Shown here piece after piece: positions 23,949 to 32,805 of a DNA stretch of 64,000 nucleotides (position 1 is the first letter of the stretch; the number at the start of each line of letters is the position of its first letter). The notes below the pieces were generated by a model that saw only the letters and a list, made by a program, of their open reading frames with translations, was not told where the DNA came from and made no database searches. Made by a program: the position numbers and the translations under genes. The stretch lies in contig JAQWMR010000001.1 in NCBI GenBank assembly GCA_029246685.1, positions 157,246-221,245 on the forward strand. The letters run 5' to 3'. Origin of the DNA: Acidimicrobiales bacterium. GTDB lineage: Bacteria > Actinomycetota > Acidimicrobiia > Acidimicrobiales > Aldehydirespiratoraceae.

Positions 23949-25151
23949 ATGCAGCGGATCGACTACGCGGGAAGCGTTCACGACGAGGAAGAGATCGCCG
24001 CGGTCCTCGATGTGCTGCGGGGTCCGGCAACGGCGCTGCGAATCGGCCGGAATGTAAAAGAGCTCGAGCGGCGGGTGGCCGCGACCTTCGCAAAGCGCCA
24101 GGGGATCATGGTCAACTCCGGCTCATCGGCTCTGTACCTCGCTGTGGAGCTGCTCGAGCCTGAGCCCGGCGACGAGATCATCACCTCGGCAGTCACGTTC
24201 TCCACAGATATCGCACCGATGGTGCGCGCGGGTGTCCATCCTGTGTTCGTCGATGTCACCCCGGACACGTACCAGATCGACGTCGAGCAGATCGAGGGCG
24301 CGATCTCCGACCGGACGACGGCGATTCTCGTCCCGAACCTGATCGGCAACTGCCCGGACTGGGACGTCATCCGCGACATCGCCGATCGCCACGACCTCGT
24401 GGTGATCGAGGATTCCTGCGACTGTCTCGGTGCGACGCTGCGAGGGACGCCGACCGGGGCCCGAGCCGACATGTCGCTCACCAGCTTTGCCCTCTCGCAC
24501 ATCATCACCGCGGCGGGGACCGGCGGGATGATCTGTCTGGACGACGACGTCCTCATCGACCGTTGCCTCCAGCTGCGCCGGTGGGGTCGGCGCAGCGAAC
24601 CGAAGCTCTGGGGCTCACAGAAGACCGACGACCGCCGGTTCTTCTCCGATCTCGACGGCCTCGAGTACGACGACCTGTTCATCTTCGACGAGGTGGGCTG
24701 GAACTTCGAGCCGTCGGAGCTGTCAGCCGCGTTCGGTGTCGTGCAGATGGGCAAGCTCCCGACGAACCTGGCCCGCCGCAAGCGCAACTTCGACCTGCTC
24801 GCCGAGCGGCTGGCGCCGATGACCGACCGCTTCGTGCTGCCGCGGCTGACGCCTGGTGTGGAGACGGGCTGGCACATGTTCCCGATCATGCTCGCCTCGG
24901 GTGCGGGAATCTCGCGGGCTGACTTCCAGCAGCACATGGAAGGCAACGGGGTGGACACACGCATGGTGTGGACGGGCAACGCGACTCGGCAGCCGGCGTT
25001 CAAGAACATTCCCCATCGGGTGGCCGATGGCGGCTTGGCGAACGCCGACCTGGTGATGGAGCAGGGGCTGATCCTGCCGTGCAACCACGGCATCGACGAT
25101 GACGGCATGCATTACATCGCCGACACGATCGAGGCGTTCTTCGCCTCGTAG
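23949..25151 (+). CDS. DegT/DnrJ-family PLP enzyme with His at the Lys position
   Basis: A 400-residue fold-type I PLP protein of the DegT/DnrJ/EryC1 family. GIMVNSGSSALYLAVELLEPEPGDEIIT near residues 57-85 is the cofactor phosphate region, DLVVIEDSCDCLGATLRG holds the PLP-binding Asp, and SFALSHIITAAGTGGM the active-site loop. At the place of the Schiff-base Lys there is His184, as in ColD and the RfbH/E1 dehydratases, which remove the sugar 3-OH instead of aminating. It is therefore more likely a deoxysugar-forming dehydratase than an aminotransferase. The N-terminus lacks the Fe-S cysteines of E1. ATG 23949 fits the family start. Confidence 0.82.
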   Translation: MQRIDYAGSVHDEEEIAAVLDVLRGPATALRIGRNVKELERRVAATFAKRQGIMVNSGSSALYLAVELLEPEPGDEIITSAVTFSTDIAPMVRAGVHPVFVDVTPDTYQIDVEQIEGAISDRTTAILVPNLIGNCPDWDVIRDIADRHDLVVIEDSCDCLGATLRGTPTGARADMSLTSFALSHIITAAGTGGMICLDDDVLIDRCLQLRRWGRRSEPKLWGSQKTDDRRFFSDLDGLEYDDLFIFDEVGWNFEPSELSAAFGVVQMGKLPTNLARRKRNFDLLAERLAPMTDRFVLPRLTPGVETGWHMFPIMLASGAGISRADFQQHMEGNGVDTRMVWTGNATRQPAFKNIPHRVADGGLANADLVMEQGLILPCNHGIDDDGMHYIADTIEAFFAS

Positions 25152-25565
25152 TCAGGTGAAGAGCTGCTCGAGCACGCCGATCTGATCCGAGTAGATCACC
25201 CGAGGCGCGAGGCCGACGGCGAGCGTGATCGCTCCAGCTAGCGCGATGGCGCGTCGTATGTCCGCCGCCGCACTGCTGCTCGCGACGACTGCGCTGAGTC
25301 CGATCGCCACCGCCATGACCCAGAGATAGCGGGCACGAGCGATCCGGTCTGTCGAGCCATCGGCCGCGAGCTCGAGCTCGGTGCGGTGCATCATGCCGAT
25401 CGAGGTGGCGTCGTCGGTGACGACCTCGCCGTCACGCGCCACGATCTCGTCGACGACGAGTGCCGTTTCGTTCGTGACGAACCACGTGTACCCGGCGTCG
25501 GCCGCGACGATGAGCACGACCGCCAATCCCACACGGGAGAGCGCTGCCCGTGCCCGCTCCGACAT
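25152..25565 (-). CDS. Small membrane protein, 137 aa, related to next gene
   Basis: Predicted three- or four-helix membrane protein: near residues 11-30, 78-98 and 104-124, with an outer loop containing TNETALVVDEIVARDGEVVTDDATS between the first two. The layout and the loop position are shared with the neighbouring 154-aa protein at 25577-26041 (GILVADDREILAAATDGD at the same place), so the two are probably paralogues. No known family is recognised. The stop directly abuts the convergent DegT-family gene, and the start lies 11 bp from the stop of its paralogue, so they are likely co-transcribed. Confidence 0.65.
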   Translation of the reverse strand: MSERARAALSRVGLAVVLIVAADAGYTWFVTNETALVVDEIVARDGEVVTDDATSIGMMHRTELELAADGSTDRIARARYLWVMAVAIGLSAVVASSSAAADIRRAIALAGAITLAVGLAPRVIYSDQIGVLEQLFT

Positions 25566-25576
25566 GGGCCGGGACC

Positions 25577-26041
25577 CTAGCCAGAGTGGGCGGTGGTGAC
25601 GATCTCGATGGTGTCCTGCACGAACACGAGTGGCACGAAGGATGCCCCCGCAGCCACGAAGATCATCGTCGCAAGGATGTTGCGTGAGGACCCGGGGCCG
25701 AATGCGATCGTCAGCGCGACCGCGGCGATGAGCCCGATGATCGCGAGGTAGGCCTTGTTGCGGATCAGATCCGTGTCGAGGCGGTCACCGTCGGTTGCCG
25801 CCGCGAGAATCTCGCGATCGTCGGCAACGAGGATGCCGCCGGTCTCGCCGATGCCGGTCGGGTAGCGGTCGGACCGGTCCGCGACGAACGCCGTGACCGT
25901 GTCGTCGGCGTCGATTGCCTCGAGCCACGTCAGCATGCCGTCGATCGTGATCAGCGCGAGGACCGCGACAACTAGGGTCAGGAACACGCTGCGGCGCGGG
26001 CCATCGAGCAGGGGCGTGGGGTTGACAGCTGTGGCGGTCAT
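25577..26041 (-). CDS. Small membrane protein, 154 aa, unknown
   Basis: A paralogue-like partner of the protein at 25152-25565, with helices near residues 20-38, 97-117 and 123-143 and an outer loop between the first two. The N-terminus is short and cytosolic. ATG 26041 is chosen because upstream in-frame starts overlap the divergent transporter at 26073. Nothing in the sequence shows catalysis. The pair could form a small membrane complex; this is inference from adjacency and shared layout. Confidence 0.6.
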   Translation of the reverse strand: MTATAVNPTPLLDGPRRSVFLTLVVAVLALITIDGMLTWLEAIDADDTVTAFVADRSDRYPTGIGETGGILVADDREILAAATDGDRLDTDLIRNKAYLAIIGLIAAVALTIAFGPGSSRNILATMIFVAAGASFVPLVFVQDTIEIVTTAHSG

Positions 26042-26072
26042 GTCTGCTCCATCGGCTACGTTCCCCGTGTCC

Positions 26073-27488
26073 ATGAATGAAACCGCCGACCGGCCACTCC
26101 CCGTGGTTTCTCGCGAGGCCTGGCTCGGTCTCGCGGTCGCCACGTCGGCCGCGTTTCTGGTGGTCATCGACGTGTCGGTCGTCAACGTGGCCCTCCCGAG
26201 CATCGCGGCAGACCTTGATGCGTCGACCACGGACCTCTCGTGGGTTGTTTCCGGCTACAACATCGCGCTGGCGTCGCTTCTGCTGCTGGCCGGACGACTG
26301 GCCGATTGGCAGGGACGCCGCCGCATCTTCATGCTCGGGCTCGTCGGGTTCCTGGCCGGCTCGGCACTGTGCGGTCTCGCCGACAGTGTCGAGTTCCTGA
26401 TCGGCGCCCGCGTCGTCCAGGCCGTGGGCGGCGCGCTCCTCACGCCCGCGTCGCTGGCGATGGTCCTGCCTCAGTTCCCGCTCGAGAAGCGCGGCGTGGC
26501 GATCGGTCTGTGGGGAGCCATGGGCGCGCTCGGTGCCGCCTTCGGGCCTTCCGTGGGCGCGTTGCTGATCGAAGCGTCGGACTGGCGCTTGATCTTCCTG
26601 ATTAACATCCCGCTCGGGATCATCGTCATCATCGCAGCCTCGCGGCTCGTGGCAGAGACTCGAGACGAGACGGCGCAGGGACCGCTCGATCTCATCGGCG
26701 TGCCGATCGGCGTTGTCGGCGTCGCCCTGATGATGTGGGGCATCGTCCGATCGGAATCGCTCGGGTGGTCAGACAGCAGCGTGCTCGGATTGGTCGTCGT
26801 CGGGCTCGTGCTGCTGCCCGTGGTCGTTTGGCGCTCAGCTCGGCATCCCGCGCCACTGCTCGACCTGAGCCTCTTCCGCGGGCGGCCCTTCTCGGTGGCG
26901 ACCGGCGCGTTCTGGTTCTACTCGATGGGCTTCACGGCCGGCTTCCTGCTGAACAGCTTCATGCTGCAGCGGCTGTGGGGCATGAGCGTGCTCGAGACCG
27001 GCTTCGCTCTCACTCCGGGCCCGATCGTCGGTGCGCTCTCGTCCGCGCCGCTCGGGAGCTTGGCGGATCGGATCGGTCACAGATGGGTGGTCACCGGCGG
27101 CGCGCTCCTGTGCAGTGGCTCGTACGTGTGGTTGCTCACGCAGTCCACTGCGAAGCAGGAGTTCGTGGCCGTGTTCCTGCCGGCGAACCTGGTGCTCGGT
27201 CTCGGCGTCGGCGCCACGATCGCCGGGTTGCAGAGCGCGGCGATGTCGGAGATCGGACCGCAACAGTTCGCGAGCGCCAACGCCACCATCCGCACGATGC
27301 AGCAGGTCGGCTATGCAATCGGCATCTCCGTCGTGCTCACGCTCGCCGCCGACCTCGACCTCGGCGGGTTCCGGTCCGGCTACCTCTGGGTCGCCGTCTG
27401 CTACGCGCTCGCCGCTCTCGTTGTCGCCGCCGGCTACCCGAGCGGAACGGCCGCGAGCCGCACTGCTACCGCCGCAGGGGTCACGTGA
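26073..27488 (+). CDS. EmrB/QacA-type (DHA2) MFS drug transporter
   Basis: A 471-residue membrane protein with about 14 helices, the DHA2 drug:H+ antiporter plan. LDVSVVNVALPSIAADL-like motif D1 appears near residues 33-47 (VIDVSVVNVALPSI), the loop 2-3 motif A is GRLADWQGRRRIFMLG, and GPSVGALLIEASDWRLIFLINIPLG is the conserved helix 5-6 motif C region. Such pumps export lipophilic cations or antibiotics. ATG 26073 matches the family start. The 3' end overlaps the convergent monooxygenase by 8 bp. Confidence 0.92.
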   Translation: MNETADRPLPVVSREAWLGLAVATSAAFLVVIDVSVVNVALPSIAADLDASTTDLSWVVSGYNIALASLLLLAGRLADWQGRRRIFMLGLVGFLAGSALCGLADSVEFLIGARVVQAVGGALLTPASLAMVLPQFPLEKRGVAIGLWGAMGALGAAFGPSVGALLIEASDWRLIFLINIPLGIIVIIAASRLVAETRDETAQGPLDLIGVPIGVVGVALMMWGIVRSESLGWSDSSVLGLVVVGLVLLPVVVWRSARHPAPLLDLSLFRGRPFSVATGAFWFYSMGFTAGFLLNSFMLQRLWGMSVLETGFALTPGPIVGALSSAPLGSLADRIGHRWVVTGGALLCSGSYVWLLTQSTAKQEFVAVFLPANLVLGLGVGATIAGLQSAAMSEIGPQQFASANATIRTMQQVGYAIGISVVLTLAADLDLGGFRSGYLWVAVCYALAALVVAAGYPSGTAASRTATAAGVT

Positions 27489-29442
27489 AGACGTAGTCGG
27501 CGGGGTCGGGGCGTTTGGTCCACTGCTGGTAGTTGTGGATCGGCCAGGGCGAGAGCGTGAAGATCTTGCCGTCCGGGTTCTTGAAGTGGGTGTGCTGAAT
27601 CGACCAGTGCGACCACACCATCTGATGGATCTCCCGGTTGCGCCGGTCCTCGAACTCGTCGTGAACCTCCTGTTTCGGCTCCATCAGCGCGTGGCCGCCC
27701 CTGAGCAACTGCTCGATACACCCCATGACGTACGTGATCTGGCACTCCGAGTGGAAGATCAGGCTGCCGCCGTGCGCGAGGTTCGTACCGGGCCCGTACA
27801 TGCAGAACAGGTTCGGGAACTCGGGCACCGTGATGCCGAGGTACGCGGTCGGTTCCTCACCCCAGTGCTCGGCGAGGGTGACGCCACGGCGGCCGGTGAT
27901 GTCCATCGGCCAGAGGAACCGGTTGTGATGAAAGCCGGTTGCGTAGACGATGATGTCGACCTCATGGAGGACGCCATCGGTGGTCCGCACACCGGTCGGT
28001 TCGATGCGTTTGATACCGGTCCGCTTGAGCGCCACGTTGTCCCGCTTGAGGCAGTTGAGCCACGAGCCGTTGTCCTGGAGTGTCCGCTTGCCGGTGGCGG
28101 GGTACGGCGGGATGACTTTGTCGATGAGGTCCGGACGGTCCTCTATCTGTTCGCGCATCCAGCCTTCGAAGAAGCCGCGGGTCGCGAGGTTGCGCTCGCT
28201 GACGGCGAGCCCGTCGCTGTCGTCGTAGTCGGGATCGATCCGCGACCCGGAGAGGTCGCCGCCTGAGCCCGGCCAGAACTGGAGGAACCGGAACCAGCGC
28301 CCGAAGAACGGCAGATGGCGGATCGCCCACTTCTGCCCCTCGGGGACCTTCTCGTGGTAGTTCGGGTTGGGGAACATCCACTGGGCGGTGCGCTGGAAGA
28401 CCGTGAGGTGCTCGACGTCGGGGGCGATCGTCGGGGCGATCTGGAAGCCGCTCGCACCAGCGCCGATCAGCGCCACGCGTTTGCCGGCGTAGTCGACGGA
28501 GTGGTCCCAGACGGTGGAGTGAAACGCCGGACCGGCGAAGGAGTCGATGCCCTCGATGTCGGGCATCTTCGCCCGGTTGAGGGAACCGACTGCGCTGATG
28601 ACGGCGCGGGCGTCCAGCGTGTCCTCGTTGCCGTCCGCGTCGCGGACGACCACGGACCAGCGGCCCGTCGATTCGTGGAGCGTCGCGCCGACGACCTCGG
28701 TGTCGAACCGACAGTGCTCGTCCACACCGTGGTTCTCCATCACGTTCTGGAAGTAGCGCTGGAGTTCGGGTTGCTGGGAGAAGTACTCGGTCCAGTGGTC
28801 CGATGGTTCGAACGAGTAGCAGTAGAAGTGGCTGCCGACGTCGACGCGGGCGCCGGGGTAGGAGTTCTCCCACCAGGTGCCGCCGGGGCCGCCGTTCTTC
28901 TCGATGATCGTGAAGGGGATGCCGGCCTCCTGCAGCCGAAGCCCGGCGAGGAGCCCGGATTGGCCGCAGCCGATGACCACGACCGGGAAGTCCGCTCGGG
29001 CCTCGTCCGCGACCGAGTCGGTCCACGTGATGCGGTTGATGTCGGTGTCGCCGAGGCCCATCTCGTCGAGCATCATCGGGATGACGTCCTCGGGGATCTC
29101 GGCGCAGCCCGCGAAGTTCATCATCTCGTGAAGCAGCGCCGCGTCCGGCTGGGCGTCGGGCAGGACACAGCCGTTGTCGCGATAGCTGAGGATCTCGGGG
29201 AGCGCTCGCCGGCGGACTTCGGCCTTGGCGTCCTCGTCCATGAAGCCTTGATACTCGTTGAGGAACAGCCCGACCGGGCGGAGATCGCCCCGGATCCACT
29301 CCGGATCGCCCGTGAGGTGGACCATCGTGCACAACAGCGTCGGGATGCTCACCTCCTCGAGAGCGGCCTCGATAGCGGCATCGTCGTCGCTGAACGGAAG
29401 GCCGGCGTGGGGGTGACGATCGGTCGAGGAGGGCAACGGCAT
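27481..29442 (-). CDS. Baeyer-Villiger monooxygenase, HAPMO-like
   Basis: A 653-residue flavoprotein. FAD-binding VVVIGCGQSGLLAG is near residues 153-166, NADPH-binding VALIGAGASGFQI further on, and the BVMO fingerprint FAGPAFHSTVWDH (F-x-G-x3-H-x3-W) lies between them. The ~145-residue N-terminal extension with IPTLLCTMVHLTGDPEWI is shared with 4-hydroxyacetophenone monooxygenase-type enzymes. These insert oxygen next to a carbonyl to make esters. The final region WSIQHTHFKNPDGKIFTLSPW is family-like too. The substrate (ketone or steroid) is not known. The start at 29442 gives the full extension. Confidence 0.9.
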   Translation of the reverse strand: MPLPSSTDRHPHAGLPFSDDDAAIEAALEEVSIPTLLCTMVHLTGDPEWIRGDLRPVGLFLNEYQGFMDEDAKAEVRRRALPEILSYRDNGCVLPDAQPDAALLHEMMNFAGCAEIPEDVIPMMLDEMGLGDTDINRITWTDSVADEARADFPVVVIGCGQSGLLAGLRLQEAGIPFTIIEKNGGPGGTWWENSYPGARVDVGSHFYCYSFEPSDHWTEYFSQQPELQRYFQNVMENHGVDEHCRFDTEVVGATLHESTGRWSVVVRDADGNEDTLDARAVISAVGSLNRAKMPDIEGIDSFAGPAFHSTVWDHSVDYAGKRVALIGAGASGFQIAPTIAPDVEHLTVFQRTAQWMFPNPNYHEKVPEGQKWAIRHLPFFGRWFRFLQFWPGSGGDLSGSRIDPDYDDSDGLAVSERNLATRGFFEGWMREQIEDRPDLIDKVIPPYPATGKRTLQDNGSWLNCLKRDNVALKRTGIKRIEPTGVRTTDGVLHEVDIIVYATGFHHNRFLWPMDITGRRGVTLAEHWGEEPTAYLGITVPEFPNLFCMYGPGTNLAHGGSLIFHSECQITYVMGCIEQLLRGGHALMEPKQEVHDEFEDRRNREIHQMVWSHWSIQHTHFKNPDGKIFTLSPWPIHNYQQWTKRPDPADYVFT

Positions 29443-29501
29443 GGTGACAGCCTGCCTTGCATGGCGCCGGGAGGGCCAGACGGCTGGCTACCCTCGCAGC
29501 G

Positions 29502-29726
29502 ATGCACGAGCGCCCTGACGACGAACCCGAGACCACCTCGATTCCGGACGAAGCGGCGGCCCCGGCCGCGGCCGACCCCATGCTGGACGCGATGGAGACG
29601 GGCCTCGACGCCGTCGCGTCGGCGCTCGACGCGCTCGATACCGACGATCTCGATGCAGCCGAACGCGTGGTCGACGGCCTGGCGCCCACCGAGGAGCCCG
29701 CGCCGGTCGCCGCTCCCGCCGACTGA
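29502..29726 (+). CDS. Small acidic protein, 74 aa, unknown
   Basis: A very acidic, Ala/Pro-rich peptide without hydrophobic segment. A central heptad-like part LDAMETGLDAVASALDALDTDDLDAAERVVDGL near residues 28-60 looks helical and could pair with another protein. Start ATG 29502 lies downstream of the divergent monooxygenase. It ends 1 bp before the ABC1-family kinase start, so the two are probably co-translated. Similar acidic helices occur in regulators and chaperones, but no assignment is made. Confidence 0.5.
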   Translation: MHERPDDEPETTSIPDEAAAPAAADPMLDAMETGLDAVASALDALDTDDLDAAERVVDGLAPTEEPAPVAAPAD

Positions 29727-29727
29727 C

Positions 29728-31230
29728 ATGAGCGTTCTCAGACGCGTCCTTGCCGGGCTCGTCGCGGTCGTGCTCGCCATCATGGCGTCCGTGTCGATCG
29801 CGGCGCGGTTGGGCCTGCGGCGATCCACGCAGGCCTCGGCAGCCGGTCCGCACGATCGATCGCCGATCGCCGCGCTGACCCGTGGCCAGCGACGGGTGGA
29901 GATGGGTCGACTCGTGGCCCGACGAGCCGCGGATCGCGGGATCACGAAGGCGCGCTCACGTCTCGCCACCGATGAGACACGGCGCCGCCTCCAAGCGGAC
30001 CTCGAGCGTCGTGAAGCAGAAGACGTCGTGGGCGCACTCGGCGAGATGAAGGGCGCGTTGATGAAGCTCGGCCAGATGGCGAGCTACCTCGGCGAAGGCA
30101 TGCCGGAACCGATGCGCCAGGCGCTCGCCGGTCTGCATTCCGATGCGCCGCCGATGCCGTCGGATCTTGCGCTCACCGAGATCGAAGCCTCGCTCGGCCG
30201 CCCGCTCCACGAACTCTTCGCCGAGATCGACGGCGAGCCGATCGCGGCCGCATCGATCGGCCAGGTTCATCGCGCCGTCACCCACGATGGGCGCGAGGTT
30301 GCAGTTAAGGTCCAGTACCCGGGTATCGCCGACGCGATCGCCTCGGACCTGGACAACACCGAGCGCCTGGCGATGCTGCTCGGCATGGTCTACCCAGGGC
30401 TCAACCCGGACGAACTCGTCGAGGAGCTTCGGGCCCGGATCAACGAGGAACTCGACTACGTCAACGAGGCGGCGAACCAGCAGCTGTTCGCCGACTACTA
30501 CGCGGGCCATCCCCACGTCTGGATTCCGGCAGTTCAGGACGACCTCTCGACGACGAACGTGCTGACGACCGAGTTTGTGCCGGGCCGCCTGTTCGAAGCG
30601 GTCTACGACGAGAGCCGGGAGGAGAAGGAGCGGGTCGCCGAGATCCTCTACCGCTTCGTCTTCCGCAGCCTCAACCGCCAGTACGTCTTCAACGGCGACC
30701 CCCATCCGGGCAACTACCTCCTCGCGGACGACGGCCGCGTGGCCTTCCTCGACTTCGGGCTCGTGAAGCACTTCGAGGAGGACGAAGTGGAGCAGTTCGC
30801 CGTCCTCATCCGGGCGATGATCGACCGGGATCCCGCAGTCTTTCGGGCGGCCGCGGAGAAGCAGGACGTGCTCCGCCCCGATGCCCCGTTCTCGGACCAG
30901 GACATCTACGACTGGTTCACCGCGTACTACGAGTTGATCCTCGACGACAAGCCGATCACGGTCACCACCGGCTACAGCGTCGGCCTGCTGTACCAGACGT
31001 TCGACGCCAAGACCCACGCCATCTTGAAACACACCAACGTGCCGCCCACGTTCGCCCTCATCCAGCGGATCAACCTGGGGCTCTTCTCGATTCTGGGTCA
31101 GCTGGGCGTGACCGCGAACTGGCGAGCGATCTCCGAAGAGCTGTGGGTGTGGACCGATGCGCCGGCGAGTACGCCGCTCGGTGAGGAAGAAGCGGCGTGG
31201 ATCGCGGCGGGAGCCGGCGCCGCCGGCTGA
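29728..31230 (+). CDS. ABC1/UbiB (AarF)-family atypical kinase
   Basis: A 500-residue UbiB-family protein with an N-terminal membrane-inserting helix (about residues 5-28). Family hallmarks are present: KLGQMASYL for the KxGQ motif, EPIAAASIGQVHRA with the Ala-rich nucleotide loop, VAVKVQYPG with the invariant Lys, NGDPHPGNYLL for the catalytic loop and FLDFGLVKHF for the metal-binding DFG. The C-terminal membrane helices of Proteobacterial UbiB are not obvious. UbiB proteins support quinone synthesis and lipid handling; in a menaquinone-using actinobacterium the role is open. Confidence 0.9.
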   Translation: MSVLRRVLAGLVAVVLAIMASVSIAARLGLRRSTQASAAGPHDRSPIAALTRGQRRVEMGRLVARRAADRGITKARSRLATDETRRRLQADLERREAEDVVGALGEMKGALMKLGQMASYLGEGMPEPMRQALAGLHSDAPPMPSDLALTEIEASLGRPLHELFAEIDGEPIAAASIGQVHRAVTHDGREVAVKVQYPGIADAIASDLDNTERLAMLLGMVYPGLNPDELVEELRARINEELDYVNEAANQQLFADYYAGHPHVWIPAVQDDLSTTNVLTTEFVPGRLFEAVYDESREEKERVAEILYRFVFRSLNRQYVFNGDPHPGNYLLADDGRVAFLDFGLVKHFEEDEVEQFAVLIRAMIDRDPAVFRAAAEKQDVLRPDAPFSDQDIYDWFTAYYELILDDKPITVTTGYSVGLLYQTFDAKTHAILKHTNVPPTFALIQRINLGLFSILGQLGVTANWRAISEELWVWTDAPASTPLGEEEAAWIAAGAGAAG

Positions 31231-31231
31231 G

Positions 31232-31798
31232 TCAACCCGCGGCGTCGTACTCGTCTGCGCCGTCCGTCTCGTCGGCGGACGCCAACGGTGTGGACTCGCC
31301 GAGATCCTGGCGATCCAACCGGTCGCTGACCGCCATGAGGTAGCCGGTGGCCCGCTCGGCGAGTTCGTAGCGGTCAACGAGGGCCTGGAACGCGGGCGAG
31401 TGGTCCGGCTGCACGAGATGCGCGAGCTCGTGGAGGATCACATAGTCGAGCACCCAGGGAGGAACGTCGACGAGCCGGTTGCTGATGCGGATGTCGCCGG
31501 AGTGGATCGAGCACGAACCCCAGCGCTGGTTCTGGTTCTTCGCCCAGCGAATCGACTCCGGCTGCGGGAGGTCGTAGTCGCTGGCGATCCGGGCGGCGCG
31601 GGCTTCGAGGTCGATCGCGTGGGAGCGGCGCTCCTGTTCGATCTTGGTGACGACGTCGTCCACGAACTTCTTCTCGTCGGCGCTCGACATCCACGATGGG
31701 ATCCGGACCCTGATCACGCCGTCGACGATGCGGGCGGAGACGGTCTTGACCCGCCGCTCGGAGCGGATCACCTCGACGGGGTAGCGCGACGACATCAT
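31232..31798 (-). CDS. YgjP-type M48-like metallopeptidase
   Basis: A 188-residue zinc metalloprotein of the YgjP/DUF45 family. The zinc site is DYVILHELAHLVQPDHSPAF (His-Glu-x2-His, with the third His nearby), near residues 126-146. The upstream RWGSCSIHSGDIRISNRLVDVPP block is diagnostic for the family. It is cytosolic, with no signal peptide. Its biological substrate is unknown. The start ATG 31798 sits 10 bp past the stop of the histidine phosphatase gene, so both are probably one operon. The stop is 1 bp from the ABC1 gene stop on the other strand. Confidence 0.88.
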   Translation of the reverse strand: MMSSRYPVEVIRSERRVKTVSARIVDGVIRVRIPSWMSSADEKKFVDDVVTKIEQERRSHAIDLEARAARIASDYDLPQPESIRWAKNQNQRWGSCSIHSGDIRISNRLVDVPPWVLDYVILHELAHLVQPDHSPAFQALVDRYELAERATGYLMAVSDRLDRQDLGESTPLASADETDGADEYDAAG

Positions 31799-31808
31799 CG
31801 GGGCGCGC

Positions 31809-32408
31809 TCACAGAATGTCCTGGCTCTCGATGGTGACATCGTCTGGGCTGAGCTGGGCCCGTTCGCCGAGCAGCCAACGATCGCCGTCGTGGTGGAACC
31901 AGCGGGCCCCGAGGTTCGCGATGCGCTCGTGGTCGACGCCGTGCTGGCCTTCCAGGGAATAGATGACCCCACCGTGGCTGACGATCAACACGTCGGCGCC
32001 GGAGCCGCCCATTTCGGCCTGGACGCGATCGAGCCCGGCGTTCACTCGGTCTCGCACATCGCTGTCGGGCTCCCAGCCGGGAGGCCAGATCTGGGCCTCG
32101 AGCGCGCCGGGGTAGCGCTCGTCGATCTCGTCGCGGGTGAGGCCCTCGTATTCGCCGGCGCACCGCTCGCGAAATGCCGGATCCACGAGGACCGGGCCCA
32201 CACCGATGCCGTCGGCGATGATCAGCGCGGTGGTGAGGGCGCGATCCAGATCGCTCGCGATCACCGCGTCGAAGGTGCCCATCTGATGCGCGGCGCCGCT
32301 CGCTTGCGCCCGCCCGAGGTCGGACAGGGGAGGGTCGGCCTGCCCCTGCCACTTCCCGAGTGCGTTCCATTCGGATTGTCCGTGACGGGCGATGAGCACG
32401 TTGAGCAT
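31809..32408 (-). CDS. Histidine phosphatase (phosphoglycerate mutase-like)
   Basis: A 199-residue histidine phosphatase superfamily member. The phospho-histidine motif LIARHGQSEWNALGKWQGQADPPLS starts at residue 5, the mid-domain Arg is in VIASDLDRALTTALI, the Glu in FRERCAGEYEGLT, and the second His in LIVSHGGVIYSLE. This is the GpmB/CobC-like branch; whether it acts on phosphoglycerate, another phosphoester or a cobalamin intermediate is not shown. The start at 32408 gives the MLNVLIARHG opening. It is divergent from the MoaD-like gene. Confidence 0.9.
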   Translation of the reverse strand: MLNVLIARHGQSEWNALGKWQGQADPPLSDLGRAQASGAAHQMGTFDAVIASDLDRALTTALIIADGIGVGPVLVDPAFRERCAGEYEGLTRDEIDERYPGALEAQIWPPGWEPDSDVRDRVNAGLDRVQAEMGGSGADVLIVSHGGVIYSLEGQHGVDHERIANLGARWFHHDGDRWLLGERAQLSPDDVTIESQDIL

Positions 32409-32479
32409 GACTGGGCCGACCGTACTCACGGGTACTGACAGTGGGAGGGATGCCGCGCGCGCCGATACGGTGGCCCGCG

Positions 32480-32740
32480 ATGGCGCAGATCCGATTGTTC
32501 GCATCGGCCCGCGAAGCGGCGGGGACCAAGGGCGAGGCCCTGCCTGGTGCGACCGTGGGCGAGGTGCTGGACGCGGCCGTCGCGACCTACGGCGAGGCGT
32601 TTGCGGGCATCCTTGAGACGGCTGCCGTGTGGTGCAACGGCGACCCGGCCGAACGCGATCATCCGGTCACCGAGAGCGATGAGGTGGCCGTTCTGCCGCC
32701 CGTCTCCGGCGGATCCGACGCTGACGATCCGGCCCGGTAG
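32480..32740 (+). CDS. MoaD/ThiS-family sulfur carrier with C-terminal tail
   Basis: An 86-residue beta-grasp protein. IRLFASAREAAGTKGEALPGATVGEVLDAAVATYG is the usual first half and VAVLPPVSGG the conserved end. Normal MoaD ends exactly at the Gly-Gly that is adenylated and thiocarboxylated. Here eight further residues (SDADDPAR) follow, so the protein would need trimming before use, as known for CysO-type carriers cut by Mec+ JAMM peptidases, or it has another role. ATG 32480 fits the fold; an ATG at 32441 is also in frame. Confidence 0.82.
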   Translation: MAQIRLFASAREAAGTKGEALPGATVGEVLDAAVATYGEAFAGILETAAVWCNGDPAERDHPVTESDEVAVLPPVSGGSDADDPAR

Positions 32741-32805
32741 GCTGCACGCTTGTCTCATCGGCCGTATCGCCACGGCCTGGTCAGCGGAAAGTCGAGAAAC
32801 CAACG

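Noticed and set aside
27962..29689. 575-codon minus-strand frame
   Set aside because: Another frame of the monooxygenase region, Arg/Pro-rich; the true gene has clear BVMO motifs.
28315..29727. Long N-terminal extension of the ABC1-family gene
   Set aside because: The upstream part is antisense to the monooxygenase and unlike any UbiB protein; the start at 29728 gives the normal length and membrane helix.
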